A stretch of DNA of 64,000 nt. Source: Chaenocephalus aceratus. Lineage: Eukaryota > Chordata > Actinopteri > Perciformes > Channichthyidae. The stretch is from the NCBI GenBank assembly GCA_023974075.1, contig CM043792.1, forward strand, positions 8,537,456 through 8,601,455, read 5' to 3'. How positions within the stretch are numbered: position 1 is the first letter of the stretch; every line of letters begins with the position of its first letter. The notes below the pieces were generated by a model that did no database searches, had not been told where the DNA came from, and saw only the letters and a program-made list of their open reading frames with translations. A program made the position numbers and the translations under genes. This document shows positions 47,901-53,900 of this stretch, in pieces.

Positions 47901-50900
47901 ACCACTACATCTGTTGCATCTTTCTTGTCTGCTTGAGTTCTGAAAGATGTGGCTCAGCTGTTGAGTCGATACATATTCTAGAGATGCATCCCTGTCCCTG
48001 TGTTTCCTCCTGTCGTTACCTGAGGTAGGATATTTGCTGTCTGAGCTCAAGAGAGGCTTTGCTGTCTGCCTCCTCGCTCCCTGGAGCTGCCTCTGAACTG
48101 GATTCTCTGTCTTGACTCGACATGTTCATAAACATGTCCTCCAAACTGTCCAGCTTGGGACAGACACATCGTTTGGATCAGAAAACATAGATTACTGAGC
48201 AGTGTGCGCTGATGTTCTTAAGTTTCTCACCCACCTTTTCCCGGTCTTTCATCAGGTTGTCTATTAGAGCTTTTTGTTGGTTCAGCTGATCCATCATGTT
48301 ATTTGATGCATTCCGTGAACCTAAAAGTTCAATATGACATCATTAGTACAAGTCAGGGAAGTAAGTAATAGATCCAGGACAGGTAACTGACAGGTTTTTA
48401 TTAATAATGATGAAAAAATAAATAAAATCTAAAGGCTGTCAATTAAAGTTGGTCTCTGGTCATCTTTTCTCTCCATGCCTAATAAATGCATAATCTATAG
48501 CAGGGGTCGGCAATCTTTTTGATATGAAGTGCCATTCAAAAACATTTCTTTTACCAGCGTGCCGACGATCGTGTGAAGAGCTTGACGCCCGTGAACTGTC
48601 AACAGGAGGGCGGGGGGAGCCTCGCTGCGGGGAAGCAGTGTGTGGACCTGTCAGCGCAACTTGCATGATGCCGAATTTCACAAACAAATTTAAATAATTG
48701 GTTTGAACGGGATAATAATTCTCCAGAACACACAGATGGCCAGTCCGCCCTGTGTAGCATGTTATTTCGATGAGAGATGAGCAGATCGCCACTGGGCTTT
48801 CAACTAAAGACACAGCCACGCAAAAACTGCAGCATTTGCACAGCTCCTTATGGGTACTGCAATTTGTGAAGTGCTTTCCTCTCTGGTGAAACGATCAGCA
48901 TCATGGAGGAAAGCGGCAGAAAGTCGCCTGAAGATAAAGAGAGCGGGGCTGCGCTGCGTGCATGGCTTCCTTCTGCAGGTAACGGGGAGACGCGCTCTGG
49001 CGGCGGTCTCGTTCAGGATCCCAAAATACAATTTAAATATTTTGCACACTTATTCCTAGTGTGTACTGGTTACGGTGCCAGGGGTTGCCGACCCCTGATC
49101 TATAGGTTTGTTGAGAATATATCAAATGTGTTAATGAAAATTAATTTCTATTTAAAATTCCTTACTATCATAAAGCTAAATGATCTTTAATCCCATGCAA
49201 GAGCATCTCTACTGTAGTGTCTTTTCTTTTTGTTGGGTTTGGTACGTTTCTGGGTGTCCACCTCTCTAAAACCACTTTGAATACTGTGTTTAAAAACCAC
49301 AACGCAAAAATCCTACACATTTTTCCATTAGATATATTTAATATATTTTAGAGAAATAGGCTTTTTTATGATATTATTGTTGTAACTCTTAGTTTTGCAA
49401 ATTAGTTTTTATAAAGACCCTAACCCTTTATTGCAGTTACAGTGTTGAATGGGGGAGACAGAGGGGATGACACACGCCCTCAGGCCAGATGTGAACCCGG
49501 TTCCTTCGCTTTGGGACGTAGCCTCAGCACATGGGCTAACAGCTCTACCAACTGAGCCTTTTTTGCCTATTTGTATGAAATGTGCAATATAAAAAACTAA
49601 AGTGAAGTCGAAGGTTAGTGGCTATATTCTGAAGCAGCATATTTCCCAAAATATTGGAGTTTTCCTTTAAAATAATGTGATGTAACCTGATGTTGAATAA
49701 CACTGCCTCTAAATATATAAAACGTTGTGCTATATACACACATGTGCAATATACCCTTTTACAATTCACACTTTATTTTTACTCTCAATTTATTTACAAT
49801 TGGCGAACAGTACCAGCTACCTCTTTCATTTGACATGGTCTTTTTTTTAATAAATATATTCTGCTACTCTTTTTACCATGGTTTACTTATTGTTTTTTGT
49901 TTTACTTATTGTTTTTTTATTGTTATTAACGTGTTCATATTTGGTTTATTTTGTAATATGCAATTCTATTCTCTTCACTTTATCTGCACTCAGTGGTGAC
50001 TGGTCATTAGGGGGACAGCCCCACCTAGTGTCAGCAGAAAGTATTACAAATAATGATTACAAAAAAATGCAAAAAATAAATTATAAAATATATTTTAAGA
50101 TCATGTTTAATCATCTGATTCGTCTGTCCATTGCTGTTTTAGTCTGTGTTCTTAGTGTCTACAGTGTGTGCCTATTGAGCTGTTTAGAGCCATGTGGGAC
50201 AAAACCCAATCCTGCCCCTCCCTCTCCCCGTTTAAGTCAATGGTGACTGTAAAAACTACACTGCGCATGCTCAGAGTATTGTCCTATTTAATGTGTGTGG
50301 CAAAAAAATAATGACCATAGGGGCAAAGTGCTGCCATCCCCACCATACGTCATCTCACATCATTCAGAGCTGATTGGTTGTAAGTACGTGTGCCGCGAAA
50401 AGTGTGGTGTGTGAAGAGGAGGAGAGAGAGCTGCAGTGAGGCGTCCTAAAACCAGGAAGTAAGCTGCGCATGGCTTCCCTCGACCTAAAAGCAATGAGAT
50501 TTCTCCATAGGATTTTAGAAAATAGCTCAAAATAAGATCTGTGGGAAACGTAGCTGTTAGATAAATGTACGTTTTGTTCAGCCGAATAATATCCACATGT
50601 CCACCCTACTTTTATCATTTTCGAATCATAAATCCATTGATTAGATTAGATTTATGATAGACTTTTGAAACTACAAGAACATAAGGAGGACTTTTACAAA
50701 AAAGTAATAGAGATGTTTGTCCAGAAGGATAGGCAAATGGACTTCATCTTCAAGTCAAGGTAAGACTGCAATTTTATTGAAAATAGGATCTTACTAAGAG
50801 AGAACAATTCAATATTTAAATGATACAATTACATTTTTTGGGTATCCTTTTGTTGAACTGTCTGTTTAAAATTAATCGAAGCATCAGACTAAAAAATCTT

Positions 50901-53900
50901 TTGAAGATAATATTATATTTTGATTTAGGTCAAAATATAATATTTGTAAACCTGAAGAGTCAGAGGCAGAGCCTCGCCAGCCATGAACCTCACTGCAGAA
51001 GCTTATAGACATCTAAGTGTTTGTGCCCCACCACTTTTGTACATATAGAAACGCCACTGCCTGCACTAAACTTCTGCTGTTGTAATAATGTAAATGCTCC
51101 CGTTGTGGTACAAATAAAGGAATTCTGATTCTGTATAGATAGGAATTAGCTTTGTTAGCTTGTAGCACGAGGAAACCTCTACCAGGACACATGGTATGTA
51201 GGTATGTGTGTGAGTATTCTTTTAAGGTTGCTCTTTAAATGTTTACACTCAGACACAACAATCTCTCATGTAGACGTATAAGTCAACACTCATCAGGTGC
51301 TATGCCACTACCTTTGTTAGTGATGAGCTCTTTCAGGTGCTTCAGCTGTGACGGTTCCAGCTTTCCTTGTTCCAGCGCAGCAACTCGAGCTTCCAGCCTG
51401 CTGAAACTCTCTTTCAGTTTGCCCATGTTCCTCAGGGCATCCACCGTCTCTGTGTAACGCTCCGAGCCGCTGGCCTTCCGAGGCAGGAGCGTAGCAGCAG
51501 CCGTCCCGTCTGTTTCAGGATCAGTCTGCTGTGGGGGCCCTGAGGGGACTGAAGGAGCCTCTGTGTCCAGAGAACCAGGAGCTGTGGGCCTGCTGGGGTC
51601 CTCCAGGGGGCTGGGGGAGGAGGGTGTGCTGGTGTGAGAAGGCGTTGTGTTTGCAGCAGTGAAGCTGCCGTGGAAAGGTGTGTGTGTGGGTCTGATGTCT
51701 TTGGCTCGATCGATAAGTCCTGAATTTACAAGGTCCTGCAGAAACGTAGAGACAAGGAGACAATACACAGGATTGTGCTGAATGATCACTTTTATCATGT
51801 TTTAATCAGTCTGTTGGTGGTAAAGACAATGTAACACAAATCTGAACCTTTGAATTATTCGACAAAGACACAATGTCTGATATGTTTGAAAACTGAAACA
51901 TTGACTTTAATTAAATGTATTATGTCAACAAATTTCACATAAATCTATTTGGATAGTTGAAAGCAATAATATTGCGTTTTTGTTATTTAAACTTCATATT
52001 ATTGTTTTCAACTAACCTAATACAGTTATGTGAAATCTGTTATTAATTCAAGTAAACGTTTCAGTTTTTTAAGTGTAGGGCTGAACAAATCTTTTTCCTT
52101 TACTGTACTAGTTTTAACCAGGCTTTTCGGATGAAGCTTTGAATATCGGTGGTCAATATTTTTCAGGTAATCACTCTCACTTTCAGAGAACTCAGAGATG
52201 TGAATACAGTGGTTATTGGGTCAAATGAGTCATTCATTTCCCATGGAACCAACTTTCTTTAATAAATAGAACTTGTCATTGTGTCAGTGCTTGCTTCCTT
52301 TTGTTTGCAGCAAACTCTTTTTTGAGCGCAGTGAAAATGTGGTTTTTGAAAAGCTAAAAAACAACACATATTGTTTGTAGCAGAATAATTGGTTGGATAA
52401 AAACATTATTTTTGAGTGTTTTGAAGATAAATATTTTTTCTATAAATGTTACTTTTGGACGCTCTGGAGTTATTGGAAACAAGTCTGAAACAGTCCTACT
52501 AACGTATTCAACCTCTAAAAATATTATAATACTAATAATATTCAAGTACCCTAATCATTATCTGCTTTTAAATGTGGTACATGGATGTGGAGGCTTATAG
52601 GCAGCTGCTCTGTGCATACATAGAGTCACCGTCTTCTACAATGAGGCCTTTTGAATGCTGATTTTTGACCCAGCATCAATTCGATCCCCTTCAACGTTGT
52701 AGCAATATCTAAAAAAACAGACTCAATGCATGTCAGGAGTTTCCTGTCCCAGTCTGAAAGCAGGCTTCATTCTCTTACTGACGCTTACTGAACTCTGTTT
52801 GGATCTCACCTTCTGCAGGATTTCTCTCTCGCTGAGCAGCGATGACTGCATGACGTCCCAGGTCACACACTCACTCAGCTCCTCGGGGGCCGGAAACTTC
52901 TGGAATGCGTCCTTCAGAGATTTCTGTCACAGCGACAACCGTTTTAAAGCAATTTTTGGAAAATCTGTCATTGGCAACTTTTGTAAATGTATCGGAAAAT
53001 AAATAATCTCAACACACTCACCACAGCTTCCTGCAGAGCGTCCACCTGGTGGCAGCACTTCTCCACTTCGGAGATGCTAACTGCCTCAGCACCAACCTTC
53101 AGGACAAAACATAGAGGGAATACATGACTTCCTTTACACTGGGGGGGGGGCAGGTCCACATAAAGACCCGCTACTTCCCTCTCATCAATATAACTGATAA
53201 TAAATGACTAAAATCTCTGTCTTAGGTATGTCCAAAAAGAAAGAAAATATACGTACATGTCTGCCACACCCTGATCATATATCACCTTTATGTATTATAT
53301 AATGTGAGATACACTATATTGCTTGTTTTTGTGTGTGAAACCAGTAGAGCAATTGTTCTACCTTCTCATGTTTGTGGAGGGTTACTTTGAAACATCTCAC
53401 TAAAGATAGCTGGCATCTGTGCTTCAAAAAAAGAATTTCTGGCACTTAATCAATTTATTTACTTAAATCTCAGAGCAGATTAGCATCTCTCTTTTCAACC
53501 ACATCTAGTTTTTCATTCTCAATGTATCAAAAATATGACTGACGTTAATTATTGTGAGAGGTAACGTAGTATTCAGCTCCCTTATACAGAGCATCCGGAA
53601 AGTATTCAGACCCCTTCACTTTTTTCACGTTATGTTACAACCTTATTTCTAAATGGATTAAATTATTTATTTTTCTCAATATCCCACACACAATACCCCA
53701 TAATGAGAAATAGAAAACGTTTTTAAAGATCTTTTTGCAAACGTGTTAAAAATAATAAAATGAAATATCACATGTACATAGGTATTCACACCCTTTGCTT
53801 TGACACTGAAAATGGAGCTCAAGTGCATCCTGTCTCCACTGATCATCCTTGAGATGTTTCTATTACTTGACTGGAGTCAGTCAATTAAATCGATTGGACA

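Noticed and set aside
49470..49562. Functional tRNA gene on the - strand
   Set aside because: A and B boxes are present, but the acceptor stem and anticodon arm do not pair convincingly; a tRNA-derived SINE fits better.
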